A DNA stretch of 64,000 bases. It comes from Parus major. Lineage: Eukaryota > Chordata > Aves > Passeriformes > Paridae. The notes under the pieces were generated by a model. The model saw only the letters and a program-made list of their open reading frames with translations. It was not told the origin of the DNA and did no database searches. Location of the stretch: the NCBI RefSeq assembly GCF_001522545.3, contig NC_031770.1:24361193-24425192 (forward strand), in the 5' to 3' direction. Position numbers and translations under genes: made by a program. This document shows positions 11,961-25,458 of the stretch, piece by piece (position 1 is the stretch's first letter; every line of letters begins with the position of its first letter).

Positions 11961-14900
11961 TTCTTTTAATTTCCAGCTAAGCCAGTTGTTCTGACATGTG
12001 TTCTGTATATCAGGAACAGGAAGCTGGGACAAGAACTGGAGAGTTTATCACAAGCTGAGAGGTAGTGCGGAAAAAAAATAAGTCCATCAGAAGTAAAAAG
12101 GTCATACAACACTCAGTGATGGCATTAGATTGGGAGGACCTAAAGAAAGCAATTAGAAAATCTGTTTCATTTTGTTGGAGAGCTATATTATTTTCCAGCA
12201 TCAGTTATCTTTGCTCAGAATGTCAGGGAATTACGAATCTCAAAATTTCTTGTGCTTTGTTGTTTTTGTTTTAGGTTTGGGATTTTTTTGGGAATTGGCT
12301 TTTTGGGGTGGGTAGACATTTGTTTGATTTTTTAATAAAGAGGAGCAGCTGTGAAAAATTTTGATTTGCCAATATATGAAACTTTTTAAAAATTACCAGA
12401 CCCACAAGACATGCAAATTGTGAGGAAACTAAAATCTCAGACTACATGAAAACAACAACTTTTTCGGAAGACTGGAGGGAACAAATGTCATACCTTTATT
12501 TAGAAGGGTCTCTACTGGCTGTTAAAGGCATCACTTTGAAATAGTCATTAAAAACAAGATAACAAAATGACTGGATGTTCAGGATGCCGCAGAGTCAAAT
12601 CAGCAGAGTTTCTACAGAGAAAACTGTGTCTCACTAATCTTCTAAGACTTATTCAAATCTACCAACAAGACATTGTCAAAGGATAATTTATTTCCATCAT
12701 GAGCCTGACAGACACAAAGCAGGATAGCAGGCAAGACACAGCTATGGTAAGAATAAGATTAGCAGCTCTCCCAGATTGTCCTTTACTCCCAGGGACTTCA
12801 GCAGGATTTGTTCCAAGAGTAAATGCTTAGAAAGAGAAGGAAGAGTTTTACAACTGCCCAAATTTATGTTATGATCTTCGTCAAGGCACTGTACAAAGAA
12901 TTTCTAAAAAAATTAAAATAGTACCATAATTAATAGTATTTTGACAGCTATTCAAATCAAAGTCAGAGATGAAAAGTCAACTCATATACTAAGTTCAAAG
13001 CTCATTCAAGTCTCATTTTTTTAAATATACTTCAAATAAATGCATTATGTTTCATCACACTAAGAAAGTTTACATTTGTCTTCTAAATTCACTGTTTTTA
13101 AAACAGTGGTCCCCCCTGGATCTCAGTTTAGATCCAATGGCAATATTTCCATCTTCACTATAGATACCAATAATGTTCTGGGTTGTTTGTAAATAAAGAA
13201 AGAAATGAAGTCCCAACCTCTCAAGTGACAGCAAGGCCACCTAACTTTTTTTAGACTACTTACCAGACTCAAATGGAAGAGTCAAGAATTCCATCTGTCA
13301 GGGCAATAACCACCAAAATAAAAAAAAAAACTCTTAGAAAAACATGGTATGAGAAGCTGTGTCTCTGAAAAAGCATATCTGAGCAAGGACTTTTATAGAG
13401 AACCATAATGTTTCAAGCACTTTGAAATATAAGAGAGAATGAAGTTAGAAAGTATAAATCAAAAATCTTGCTAGCTAAAGAAAATCATTTGAGACAAAAG
13501 ATGAGGAAAATGCTAAAGTTAGAAATTAAAATAAAGTAATTCAGAGAAAGATGTTAAACAGAGACCAAAGCATTTGGATGAGCATTTGCAGGTTTACATA
13601 AAAACATTAACTGACCTTCAAGACATGAGCAGTATTATTTTACAGAAGAAAAAATGATAGACAATGAAAAACAAACAAAAAGAATTTACAGGTTTGTTGA
13701 TAGATTTCTGGAAGCAAAGCCAAGGAAAAGGGAATACAATGTTGTAATGTGCAATTAAATCATGCAGGGCCCTAAGCCCAAGCACCAAGGCTAGGCATCA
13801 ACAAAGCATCAGAAAAAGGAGAGCAAACTCTCAGGGTACATGTTAAGTATCAGGCTAGTCCAGATAACCAGCTTGCAGGTGCAAAAAATAGGGTTGATGT
13901 TTTCTCAGAACAAGCAGCTTACTGGAAGCACACCTGAAGCTGACTTTTGTGCTTGCTGATCACTCATATTCTTGATTCTCTTGATCTTTCAGTTGCCTTC
14001 ATTCAGAAAGTTCATGTCTGTTGAACTAGGTCTCCTTTCTTTGATTTCATCTCTTAGCTGTCACAGAATGACTTTTCCACCTGTTAAAGAGCTTGCAGGC
14101 TTTATGCATTCCTTGTTCCTATGGGGTGTTTCAGTGTGTTTCCCAAAGATGTCATCAGAGGTAAACTTCAACAACGGCTTGTGTTCAGGAGTATTTTCTT
14201 CTAAGCACTCACATGTTTGCCTCTGAAAAACAGATTATGCCATATTTGATGCTGGCTAAATTTTGAACTTTGAAACTTTCAGAGATGTTCCATTTTTTAA
14301 TTTTTTTTTTTAATAGGTTAAAACTCTCAGGGATGCACCCAGCACATTTCAGCTTTTTGGAACCCAAAATCTGCAGCAGTGGTAGTAAAAGATCTGCTGT
14401 TACCAATGTCCAACCTGATCTGGTGCAAAGAGAAGAATTATCCCAATTCTCCTGCAGTGATAGGGAGCAAGGTAGAAGTGTTGGGCCATGCATATGCATA
14501 GTACTTGTCTGTCAGAGAGAATTATTCAGTGTTTAGTATACAAAAAGGTAAAAGTGAGATGAACCACAAATTATTTTAGTCATCATAGTAAATTAAGCTA
14601 GCTTGCTCAGATATAATCCTGTTCCCATTTCTTTTGAGAAAATCAGAAAGGCTACATATATATATATATATGCAAGTATTTCTAAATAACAGCAGCAGTT
14701 AATAGCAATCCCTTGGTACCAGAAAATGTGCAAAACATGTTGTTTTGTTTTTCTTTGTATTATTGCATTTGTATCAAAAGTCATAACACTGCCATCCTTG
14801 TAAGAAGTGAACAAATTGAGAGAGCCAAACTCCGGCTAGTTGTTTGTGAGCACAATTTCAGAAAACTGATCTTTGGATACTCTACCTACCCAAAACTGTC

Positions 14901-17900
14901 TTCCTGATTTTAGCCAGAAGGTACAGAAGGTACAGTTCAGAACTTTATTTCTTGCAGGGAAAGACAAAAACCTGATGTTGGAGTAGGTAGGCACACTGAT
15001 ACAACCAATATGAATGGGAACAGCATTAGGCTTGAATTTGGAGAAATGGATTTCCATTGTTTTTTCTTTAAAAGAGTTCAAGGCTTCTTAACACAGGTAG
15101 AGAAGAAGAGCTTGCAAGAACCCATTTTCAATTTAATGCTGAACTGAATGGAAGTTCGCGTTGCTCCTGAACATGACCATATTCCAGAAAAATACCTGTG
15201 AGTTACTGACAAACAAGGGATAAATGGGTAGAAGGAAGTCTTTATAATCCCTTCAGCAAACAGTTCCCTTGTTCTGTTTCATACCTCTCATTGAAGCCTG
15301 GCAAGGAGAGGAAACATGGTGTGTGCCTACCACATTTCATTTGCCAGGTACCTGCAGGGCACCAACCTTGGGCTCCTGCTGCTACCACAGGCTTCCCATT
15401 GCTGATAATTAATTATTTATAACTAACAAGCACTGTCCCTATGTTTCCATTACTTATTAGGTTTATTGTTGTGACTACGCTGTTGCAGAAGGCTAAAACC
15501 CAGCTCCAAGTTGGTTTTTATTCACACAGAATTATTCTTAGTAGGTAAAACCTGACTTTGGCAAGATTATTTGATCAGCATTACTCTTTCATTTCCAGAG
15601 CTATGTGGCTACACCATTCCATCCACAACCAGTAATAAAATTACCTAGTTATTTAAGCAAGGACAGATGGGCTGCCACTCTCTTCCTTCAATCTGAGGAT
15701 AGAGAAAGTAATTTCCAATCATATTATTGTTTTGGTTTGGTTTTTTTCATTCAAGAGCGAGGGAGAGGGTGACTCACATTCTGTTTGCAGTGCAGCAGCT
15801 GCCTCCTACTGTCCCCCTGAATCATCAGTTTGGTTGCAGCATTTCTGCCTTGGTCTTTATTGTTTGCAGAAAGGGCCTGATTAACCAGCCCTGGGTTTCA
15901 TAGCCTAATAAAACATGCTTGCACAATGGGGCCAGCCAGCTTTTGTTAAGAAGGGATGCAGTGAAATCTAAGAATTGGATTGTGAGGGGAATTTGCAGTG
16001 TCAAAAGGAATTTAATCACAATTATTATTTTCACTCATTTTGGCACTGATTTAAGTACTTGCTTTGATATAAAGTTAGTATAGGAAAGAAGAACAGTCAT
16101 TTTTAAAGAGATGTTTCTGCAGCCATAGCTGAATATTTTAAATATCTGCCATCAATGACATGTCAGACTCTTTGGTACTCTGAACTTTCACTTAGTGTAG
16201 TTCTTAAAGATCAGTATATACCTGTTGTGTTCAATATTAATAAAAAAGTGGCATAAAAAGTAGATGTATAAACAATGAAAATTTGAAAACTTTGAAACAA
16301 ATTTTTGAAATGTCAGTTGAAAACTATCAAAAGATTGATTCAAAATTTCAGGTATGGCCTCCTGTCACAGTCTTATTTTCCATGGTATCACCAACAAGGA
16401 ATCCCTGCAAACGGTTGCTGATGACACTGATGAATCAGAACATCAGAAGCGTGGGTTTAGGTCCCACATGTGAGATTACAGAATGTAATTTTGATCTTCT
16501 TTTCATTAAGTGTATTGACAAGAACCTCCTAAGCACTTCTGGGTCCTATCCCAAGCTAAACTTTGTGAATGTAGCTTTGAGTGCATAAAGTGATTTAGAG
16601 ACTTAGTAAAGACATCCTGATTTTCAATACATTAGATTCACTGTGGGGATCTGAGACTTATGCCCCATTATTAAGCCTGACCTTTAGCATGCCCTGATGT
16701 TCAGCATCCTTCAGTAACTTTGAGAAGGAATTTATGCCATACTGCTTTCCATGTGTGACTAACATAGCAATGGGTTGATTTTCAGTTCTTGTTATGTGAC
16801 GTCTCCTTGAAATGTGCTCTTCATCAACAGCTATTAGTGACAAAAATAATTATCACCACCCTAATTTATGTTATTAGTTACATGGAATTACGGGACATAA
16901 TTTAACATTGCCTCTCCCCATAAAAATTGCAATCGTCCCCCAAAATACAAATTAATTTTATGTCTAAGGAAGACTGCTAAGCAACAATAAAAAATGCCAT
17001 ATTTATTAGGATTAGCCCACTTAAAGGGAATACGTGAAGTTTCATAAATCTTATATTGCTTATGCAATATGCGAACACTAGTTTTATATCAAATATGTGA
17101 CTTGACATTAACAAGCTTTTCAATGTGTCAAAGTAGGTGTCACTATGAAAGAGAAATTATTGACTATATTCCTCAAAATATGAGAAACAGAAAACCTTAA
17201 CTTGGTAAGATACAGATAAATGTCTTCTTGGCTTGCATTGTCCTACTGATTTGACACTAATTCCAAAAATACATAAAAACTTTTGCCATGGTATATAAAT
17301 ATAATATATCAGAATTACACGAGTATAGCTGCTTCTTATTTAATATTGTCCTTCCACAGGCAGTAAAAGCAGAAAAGTGTACAGATCTCTATTCCTGCTT
17401 ATAGAGTTCAGCATAAGATAACCAAATTTTGATGAAAAGCACTCTCATGCTTGATCAACATGGCATATTTTAATATATAGGCATCATGGTACTTATGACA
17501 TCTTTTAATCATACTGCTCTCTGTTTTCAAAATATTTAGATATTTTAAAAATATGGTGTCAGGTGCTTTAGTTAGACTGATGCTACCTAATAAGTTTCAC
17601 TGGAATTCAAAACATCGCTTTTTCTTGTATCTCGAATCATTCCCTGGGTACGACACATGTATGAATACCTTTTTACAATAAATGAAGGAAATAATTTTCC
17701 AACATGGAGCATATTTATTCAGGATTCACAATCCCTTTCATTAATAACTGTAAGTATATTTCTCTGAATTTGTGTTGGGGAAATCAGCATTTTCCACAGC
17801 AGTCCCATGGATGGTGCTCAGCCAAAGGCACAGCTGTTTGAGCAGCTCTTTGTGCGGGTTACCAGGGAATGACCACAGAAAAGCCTGTTTGTGTGCTTCT

Positions 17901-18405
17901 CTGGGGGAAGGGCTTCTGCACATGCAATGAAATGTATTTTCTACTCATGTTGTACAATCTCCTTCCAAGTTTTGAATCTCCTGGCACATTTTTATACTTC
18001 CTGATGACCTCATCATCATCATATAAAACATGACTTGAAGAAAGAGAAAACAGGTGGGGGCTCAATTTCAGTGCTTCCCATTCTGCCCTCACTGCTCCTT
18101 CTCACCAGGCTGCCCTCCTTTTCCTCCTCCCTCCCCACTTCAGTTACCCAACAAAAACCAACAAGTGAAAAACTAACCAAGGAAATGTTTCATAAGAAAA
18201 AATTCCATGGCACCCTCTCCCTGACACACATGCACACACAAAAGGCAGCTTTAGTAATAACCACAGCCATCCAGTAAATCCAAAAAAGCCAACATAATGA
18301 ACATACAAAAGTGTGAACTGTTAGACTGTGATATTCAGTTAGTTCTTGGCAGAACTATTTTAAAATAAGTAGAGTTGACACTGGATTAGAAGATTAGAAA
18401 GACAG
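11961..18405. other. Non-coding, nothing recognised
   Basis: Unique AT-rich sequence with the (AT)8 repeat and short inverted repeats (13090-13108, 17053-17070). The segment 16640-17130 contains homeodomain-type TAAT words and a few CpG and could be conserved non-coding DNA, but this cannot be judged from one sequence. Confidence 0.6.
14656..14671. repeat. (AT)8 microsatellite
   Basis: Sixteen bases of uninterrupted alternating A and T. A simple length-variable repeat. Confidence 0.95.
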
Positions 18406-18472
18406 TTTTTCTTTTTCTTTCTTTTTCTTTCTCTTTCTTTTTCCCTTCCCCCCCCCCTTTTTTTTTTTTTTT
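18406..18472 (+). repeat. Polypyrimidine tract, 67 nt
   Basis: An unbroken run of C and T: CTTT/CTTTTT units, then a run of C and a run of T. The minus strand is therefore pure purine. Such R-Y tracts can adopt triplex (H-DNA) forms in supercoiled DNA; that is known chemistry, not shown here. Confidence 0.95.
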
Positions 18473-18593
18473 GCAAAAATGAATTATATTTGAAGCTCAC
18501 TGAAGCACAGATAAATGTGAGCTAACATATTTTTAACTTGATTACATTCTGCAGTGATATATAGAGGCACATAGCTACAGTAAGTGATTCCAT

Positions 18594-18632
18594 GGAGAGA
18601 GAGGGGGAGGGAGAGAGGGAGGGAGGGGAAAA
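18594..18632 (+). repeat. Polypurine tract with G-quadruplex motif
   Basis: 39 unbroken purines. Within it, 18603-18628 has five G-runs of 3-5 separated by A, AGAGA, A and A, which satisfies the canonical quadruplex pattern on the plus strand. It lies about 120 bp after the polypyrimidine tract. Confidence 0.88.
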
Positions 18633-19115
18633 CCCTCTGCGAATATGATAAGGAAAGCTGGGATGAATTGTGGTCTCTGTTCTCTGTTATCCAAGGGTGG
18701 CTAGCTGCTGCTGCACTAAAGGCCTTTATTCCCTGCCTGTGGGAAAGTGGTGGGCGAAGGCTGCATTCTCAGTTACACTGCACATGCAGATTTTAATTAG
18801 CTGGATTAAAAACAAGACCGTATCATGTCCTTTAGCAGTATTCTATCTAGAAACAAAAGATTTTCTTTCCTGGCTTCTGCAAGCAGCACAGTAAAGCATT
18901 AATAAAAAAAAAGGTCATGGCAGTTCAAGATGAAAGGTCACACATGATAGAAACTCTATGTGAGGGGGACATCATGTTTATCTCTGTGATAAAGGAGCTC
19001 TGTCCAGGCAGGTCAGCATGCCGTGCCTCAGCAATAGGAAAATATAAACATATGGAGTGGATAGATGATGGAATGGGGAGTTTGGAAAAGTGAATTCAGT
19101 TGTGGAAGTAGAGAA

Positions 19116-19143
19116 GGGGTGGGGAGGTGGGGGGAGGAGAGGG
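19116..19143 (+). other. Potential G-quadruplex
   Basis: The G-runs GGGG, GGGG, GGGGGG and GGG are separated by T, AGGT and AGGAGA, which fits G3+N1-7 on the plus strand. It sits in a purine-rich stretch (about 19109-19147). Confidence 0.75.
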
Positions 19144-21030
19144 AATTGTTTGAGAGAGAATATAAGCTGAAAGGATCCAGCTTTAAAACAGCCAGAGAGG
19201 GTCAAAAAGAGCCTGAGATGAAGCCTGGGGTGATGGCTGCAGAGCACAGCTCAGAGCCTTTCATTCAGGGTGAATGAGCATTGATCCAGCAGGCAGACAC
19301 TACCAGCCCAGACCGCTGGGCTACGTCTTTGCACACCAAAGCCCACTTAAGCATGGCCAGAACCTTTCTTCCACAAAGAGACATGGACTCATCCCTGGGT
19401 CGAGCTTCAAGCCCCTAATTCCAAAGCCTCTCCAGACTGATTGCTTGGACTGAGACTGGGGTTTTTATGTTTTATTTGGACCACCACAACTATTGTGTTG
19501 GGACTTTATATCTGTTGTTTTCTTTTTCTTTAGTGGGGAGCCAGGCTTTCCCCCAGTGAAGGCCAAAGGAATCTGCATGTACTTCCAAATGAGAGTTAGC
19601 AGCTCTCTAACCCACAGGCTTTGCCCTGGAATGCACTGAGCTCTTTCAACACCACCGTTATCAGTAGGAGGGAAAAGCAATACCTCCTCAGCTTCTCACC
19701 AAGATCAGACTGCAAAAATAAACACATTTTGGCCTTACAAGCCTTAACTGATGCATTGGTCTCAGTCGGTCTGAGTAGAGCCACTGCCATATGCAAGCAT
19801 CCATGGGAGAGTGCTTGAAGATTGAGGGGGAAGACAGAAAAGGGAAGGAAAAGGGAGGCAAAATTAGATAAATGTTAGATAAATGTTCCTCCTCTGCTTT
19901 ACCATACTTTCTGCTTGTCAAAATCCAACTCAGAGAAAAAAAAAATACACATTTCTATATCATTCTGGGCAACAACTTGATTCTTTACTTCATAAACATT
20001 TTCATTAAAGAAGATTTGCACAGCATGGGCCAGGTGTGACTATGCTCATGTAGGGCTCTACAGCTTGCATTGTATGACTGATCCATGAATAGGTCAATTA
20101 TGAAACTGACTTTTACCCAAAAAAGAAACACTGGGTGAAAGCATACAATCAAGTTCTAATAGTTTAACAAAGTGCTGTACATCAAATGACCACATTAATT
20201 AAGAGCACACTCATCCTGTAGCAAACCTGAGGCAAAATATGCATTGCTTTAAATGTTGTTGAATTCAGTACCTGTCAGCTTCAGAAATTCAAACATATGC
20301 CTGAGGTCTGAGAAATGTGAGGGCTAGTGCTGGAAGAAACTAAGGGCTAGTTTCTGGATAAAACAATACCAATTTTTTCATTCGGGGCAGCAATTCAGGA
20401 TAGTAGTTACCTACCAAACAATGCAATGATTAAATTGTCCTGGTTCTGCTGTTGCTGCTGAGATCACTGGAAAATCATGGTTTAATTCAATACACATAGG
20501 CAATTTTCTGTAATCTCAGTAATACAGAATGGCCTAATATAATAATTTTGTACTATGAGCTTTTTAAAACTACTTGGCCTTCACTGCCATTTATCTTCAG
20601 AAGAGAGAAAAAGATTCAGGCATGAATTGCCTGATTCTGATTTATATTGCTGCAGGCAGAAGTATAACACTGTGAAGTACAGTGTTCCATGGGATGATTG
20701 GGGTACCACTGCACAGAGTTAGCTCTAGAAACACAGAGCGAGATCTCTCCAAACTATCTCACACACACTATGTGAAAGACATATCAGGCTTATCCAAACC
20801 CAGCCCCAGAGCTCTGACTTTGAAAAGATCCTGATGTAACAACATACTCATGTCCTTTTTACCTGGTTTTAAATAAATTGCCTTCCCAGACATGTGAAAT
20901 AAGTTGCCACAGAAATCAAGGGGAGTTTTATGTTCACATCAGTTTAGCATGTGTATGTGACCTCAAGCACCTGGTGTGTTTCTATCTCAATACCTCATTG
21001 CTTTTTACCCCTATATCCAAACAGGGTGCT

Positions 21031-21105
21031 GGTCACAGAAGCTCTTAGCAACTTGCTCAAAGCCATAGGACATCCTTCATCAGGGAGGAGAGCTGAAGCT
21101 GGCTT
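21031..21105 (-). mobile_element. Possible MIR/CORE-SINE core fragment
   Basis: The stretch 'cttagcaacttgctcaaagc' (21044-21063), followed about 25 bases later by 'gaggagagctgaagctgg', resembles the reverse complement of the MIR core ('TTAAGTGACTTGCCCAAGGTC', then the 'GCAGAGCTGGGATT' block). Similarity is short and diverged, and is judged from memory of the consensus. It could be chance. Confidence 0.33.
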
Positions 21106-21958
21106 TTCCAGAAGCTCAGCTTGTGTGAGAAATCTCTTGGTAGTTCAAAACTAACAAGTTTTGTAAAATTTTAGGACTCTATGAGATGTCAAAAATTTTC
21201 AGTGCTCATTTGGTACAAAGTGAAATGGGAAAAAGAATCCAAATGTGAAGAAGGTGACCAACCTAATGATTATACTTCTCAGCAGCTTCTGGTCACTGAG
21301 GCCAGAAAGGGTTTCCTGTTGACTCCTGGCAGAATTACTGAGGTTTCCCTCTGACACTAAATAAACTAAACAAGACCAGCAAGGCATGGGCCCGAAACCA
21401 TCTGTACACTAAACTGGTCCCTGGGATGGTTTTGGTGCAAGCCTATTCATGCTCTTCCAGACAACGCCAAAGCACAGCTTGGGTATTGACCCAGTTCAGG
21501 CACCATCGCCAAAAGATATTTTGGATGTGGCCACCGTGATCTGGAGGGCAAGGGAGTTTAGCTGCGTGGATTCAAGTTCTTTCATGCCAGTTGGTCTGCA
21601 GGAAAATTCTCTGACTAATTTTTTTAGTAGTTTAGATGTAGCCAATGTGTCCAAATCTTCCTTTCCTTGCATTCTTGCAGAAGCCAGCAGTCAGTGCTGC
21701 TGAGCATTGGCAGTGTGATGTGGCATTCAGCAGGGTGACAGAAGTGACATGAGTTGACCATGCAGCTCTCTGAAATGCAACAAAGTTCATGTATTTTAGA
21801 GAAAAGCATTATAATTGAGGGAGTGGGTCGAAATAGATCCACTAGAAGTAATAAAGAAACCAAAACAGAAAATGACACAAACAATTGAAAAATGAATAGG
21901 CCAATTAATTTCAATTAATTCAGAGCTAGTTCTCCACTATGATAAAGCTGTCTGCACA

Positions 21959-22029
21959 AAAAAAAAAATAAAAACATACATATATACATGAATACATAAA
22001 TAAATAAACAGTATTTTTTAATAAATACA
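21959..22029. repeat. A/T-rich simple sequence
   Basis: An A-run followed by ATAC, TAAA and TATA words, such as 'cataaataaataaac'. No gene. Confidence 0.8.
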
Positions 22030-24881
22030 AACTTTGATATTATGCAAAATCCAGGCACACTGTTAAGAATAAAAATAGAAAGCATTGCTTTAAGTATAAC
22101 ACAACCTGGTAGATTCTAGATGGAAGAAAACATTTTTAAACAAAGACCTAGTTTAAGGCAATAATCGTCAACATGAGGCTTATATATAGAATGTGGCAGC
22201 TGTAACAACATTCATATCTCAGAGTGCCTGGTCTCAGGCAAAGCAAGGGAAGTGCTGAAAACAGTAGCATTCCTCATGGATCTGCTCCAGATCCCACAGA
22301 AGTTGGAGAGAATCTACACTCCATGCTTGCTTTCACACTTGGGCAGCACAGCTAATGTTGAGCAAACAGACCACAGCTATGTGGCTCTCCCAGCAAGCCA
22401 GGCACATAAGAAAAAAATATCTGCTCCCTCCCTAAAGTCAGGATTTGGGTGAGGGGGAGGAAGAGAAGTGGCACTACAGGTACCTGTTTCTTTCAACAGA
22501 GTCTGTCTTGTACTGACCCTGACAACCGTAAAAGCTTAGAGCCCCCCCAAGACCCATTGGGTAAATAACCACAGTGGAAGTTGGTTTTGGAGGAGAAAAG
22601 GGAGTACAGTTTTATTTATTATTATCGTTAATATGATGTTGCAAAACATTGTCCCTGCTAAAAATGATCATAACAAAATATCAAATCATCAAAATGAACA
22701 TGAGTCTTGGGCTCAGCTGGCTTACATGTTCTGGAAAGGTCATTAGTTTAAAGTTTCTGCTGCTGGGAACTGAGAAACAATACCATCTCTCAGGAAACAA
22801 ATCCTTCTTTTTAATGCAGCCCTGCCCTCCTGATGCTCCTACCACACTTCAGATTGTGTTAAGAGAGCTGATCTCTTCTCCAAAGAGCATGGCCATTGCA
22901 CTGGATAAGAAGACAAGGGCTGGCTCATAAGGAAGATCATTCTACAGCTTCCCAGTGACAGACTAAGGACAATGAAAAGTGAACTCTGGCAATTGAAGCA
23001 GTACACCAGAGAGACATCAAAAGCATATATGTTCTTCTATACCCTCAACCTACATGAGCTAAAGATCCTAAAGTAGAACTCCAGCAGGCAAGGTTGTATC
23101 TACCTAGCAGAGAAGCAGACTGAAAATTTATTGTGTTCAGCTTGCTCAGCTTTCCCACAGTATTTTGTCTCAACATGAGTCAAGCTAAGAGCACAGATTC
23201 TCACTGCTCAATCAGATGTATTCACTCAGATGTTTTTTCCTGCCTGCTCTACACTAGGAAGTCAATATGAGGTAAGAAGCAGCACAGGAGACCTCCTATG
23301 GTGGTGTGCATTAAATTGAAGAAATGGTAGTCCATTGTGTGCAAATTTACAATCACACTTAGAAAAGCTGACAGGAGGTAAACTAATTTCCAAGTCTTGC
23401 CTAAAATTACTAATTCTATCTTTTCAGTTGCTGAGCTCCTGTTTTTAAATTTAACAACATTTTTTTAGGTTTAATTTCATTTTGATGGTATCTGTTCCAA
23501 CCAAAATTAGGGACAAATATGGACTTTGTAAACCTCTGACCTATATTTCTGATCTGAAACCCCAGGATTACCTCAGTAAGTGACAAATCATTGGAGAAAA
23601 AAAAAAACAACAAACCTCATAACCAATATTAAATTATAAAATAATGTCACAAATGAGAAACCAAAATAATGTTGGCAAAATGTGTTCCTTATGGATCTAG
23701 ATTTAATAAAGATTTTTTACATGGCCTCAGAACTGATACTGCTGTGGCAAGCACCATGCGAAGACACTTTGCTCCCAAGGACCTGACACCAGCACTGCTA
23801 TTGTGTAGCACAGCTTCAAACCTGCACTGAAGCAATGTTGTAAATCAGGACTCATTCCACCAAAGTCAATGGAGCCAAATGACCGTAAAACTGGTATGAG
23901 AGAGAAATCAGGTTGTTAACCTCTAAGGAGAGTTTGCGCTTGTCTCACAACCTGTGTTTGGTCAGGCTGTATTTTATTCATTCAGAGCGTAAAATGAGAG
24001 CCTCAAACTAGGAAATAAATATTTGATTGTAGCTGAGCTATGCTTGATATAATTTCACGATGCTAAACTTCCAGCATTAACATCTTGGCCCATATCCAAT
24101 AATTGCCTGAATTTGAATGGAGGTGTCTGATTTTAACCTCAAACAGTAACTTGCACCGTCTTCTGACCGCAGTCTAATGACATGAAAACCCAAAAGCAAC
24201 TACAATACTATAATCATAAAAGTTAGGAAGACTTACTGGGAGGACTAGGACTTGTTGGACTGGGAAGACTAAGGAACAAACTGTTTTGTTTTACACAGAC
24301 TCTCAGTGTTGTAAACGCCAAAACTGTAAAAACCCAAACAAAATATCGTCAGATGTACTCTAAAAACAAGGACCCATGAAGGGATACTGACCATGGAGTT
24401 ATGGATTCGTTCACTCTTCCTTCCTTTGAATGTATTTTGATGATGGGATCACTTCCCTCTGCCGAGATTCCAAAGTTCATATCATTTGATTAACTTTTTT
24501 TTAAAATTACCTAGTGTTCCCCACTGTCCAAGTTATATATTAAGATACCAGTTTTATGTATCTATTCAATGGAAAAATTATTAACTATATATTAAGAAAC
24601 TGGCACACCCAGATCTGGATTTCAATGGTCAGACATATCTGGAACATATTTAATGATTTGTGTTATTAGCTTTATGTTGTGTAGTAATTTAATACATATC
24701 AGGGAGTATGTGCAAAAATTGTTCAGCATGGAGCTCCTGATTTCTGTTTTCCAGCTCCATTGTAATTTTAAGGCATTTATTCACGCACTTTGGTTTTGGC
24801 CCTTGTGTGGGCAGTGGAAAATTGTGATAAAAGAGCCATCTTTTAAATTTGAAGAAAGAATCAAGGAAAATACACTTGGGG

Positions 24882-24927
24882 TTTTTTTTTTCTTTTCTTC
24901 CTTTTCTTTTTCTTTTCTTTTTTCTTC
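24882..24927 (+). repeat. Polypyrimidine tract, 46 nt
   Basis: T-run followed by CTTTT/CTTTTT units, unbroken pyrimidine up to 'cag' at 24927-24929. It could be a simple repeat, or the tract of a splice acceptor (see the candidate exon that follows it). Confidence 0.9.
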
Positions 24928-24929
24928 AG

Positions 24930-24951
24930 TCAGAGATCCTACAGAGTAAAG
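24930..24951 (+). other. Candidate microexon with strong splice signals
   Basis: A 46-nt polypyrimidine tract ending TTTCTTCAG (acceptor AG at 24928-24929) is followed 22 nt later by AAAG|GTAAGC (donor GT at 24952-24953), close to the consensus donor. Two of three frames are open across the 22 nt. There is no supporting transcript and no recognised protein. Both signals could arise by chance next to a pyrimidine repeat. Confidence 0.18.
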
Positions 24952-25458
24952 GTAAGCCCCAAGTTTTTACAACTCCAGCTTATAAGCCTCTGTCACTGTA
25001 CAGAGGGGAGTAAGATGTTGGAGAGGAAAAGGAATAAGCCCTTGCCTGGGTCAAGCAGGTGCATTTCAAGGGTTTCACTGAGCTTGCACCATGGCTGCCA
25101 GGCTACCCTTGCACCAAATGCCCTTTCCACCCTGCTTCAGTTTCTGTTTTCTCCAGGTGTTAAGGAGCTTTCTGTTTTATCACAGGGTAAACCTGAGTTT
25201 GGCAGACACAAAAGTAAATAAATACATAAAATAAACGTGCATTTCATTTTCTCTGGCAAATGTAAACAGCATCCACCCAGCCAGCACTACCAGTTAGTGT
25301 AACAGCAGAGAAAGCTCTGGTTAAAATCTGGATTTCACCTCCTGAGTGGCACATACAGATGAAAAAAGTAAAATAATTACTTTGAAAAGGCTCATCCATT
25401 TATCTTGCTGGCACAAAGACCTCCTTTACTTTACTTTATGGGATCTTAAGCATCTTGA

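Larger units (their letters stand above)
19144..25458. other. Non-coding, mostly nothing recognised
   Basis: Unique sequence apart from the possible CORE-SINE fragment and the polypyrimidine tract. 23930-24190 keeps several CpG and reads like constrained non-coding DNA, which is speculative. An 8-bp inverted repeat (AACACTGT/ACAGTGTT) lies at 20666-20686. Confidence 0.6.

Noticed and set aside
20437..20465. 'tgtcctggttctgctg', resembling the start of a songbird endogenous-retrovirus LTR
   Set aside because: The similarity ends after about a dozen bases, and no LTR end, polyadenylation signal layout or target duplication follows.
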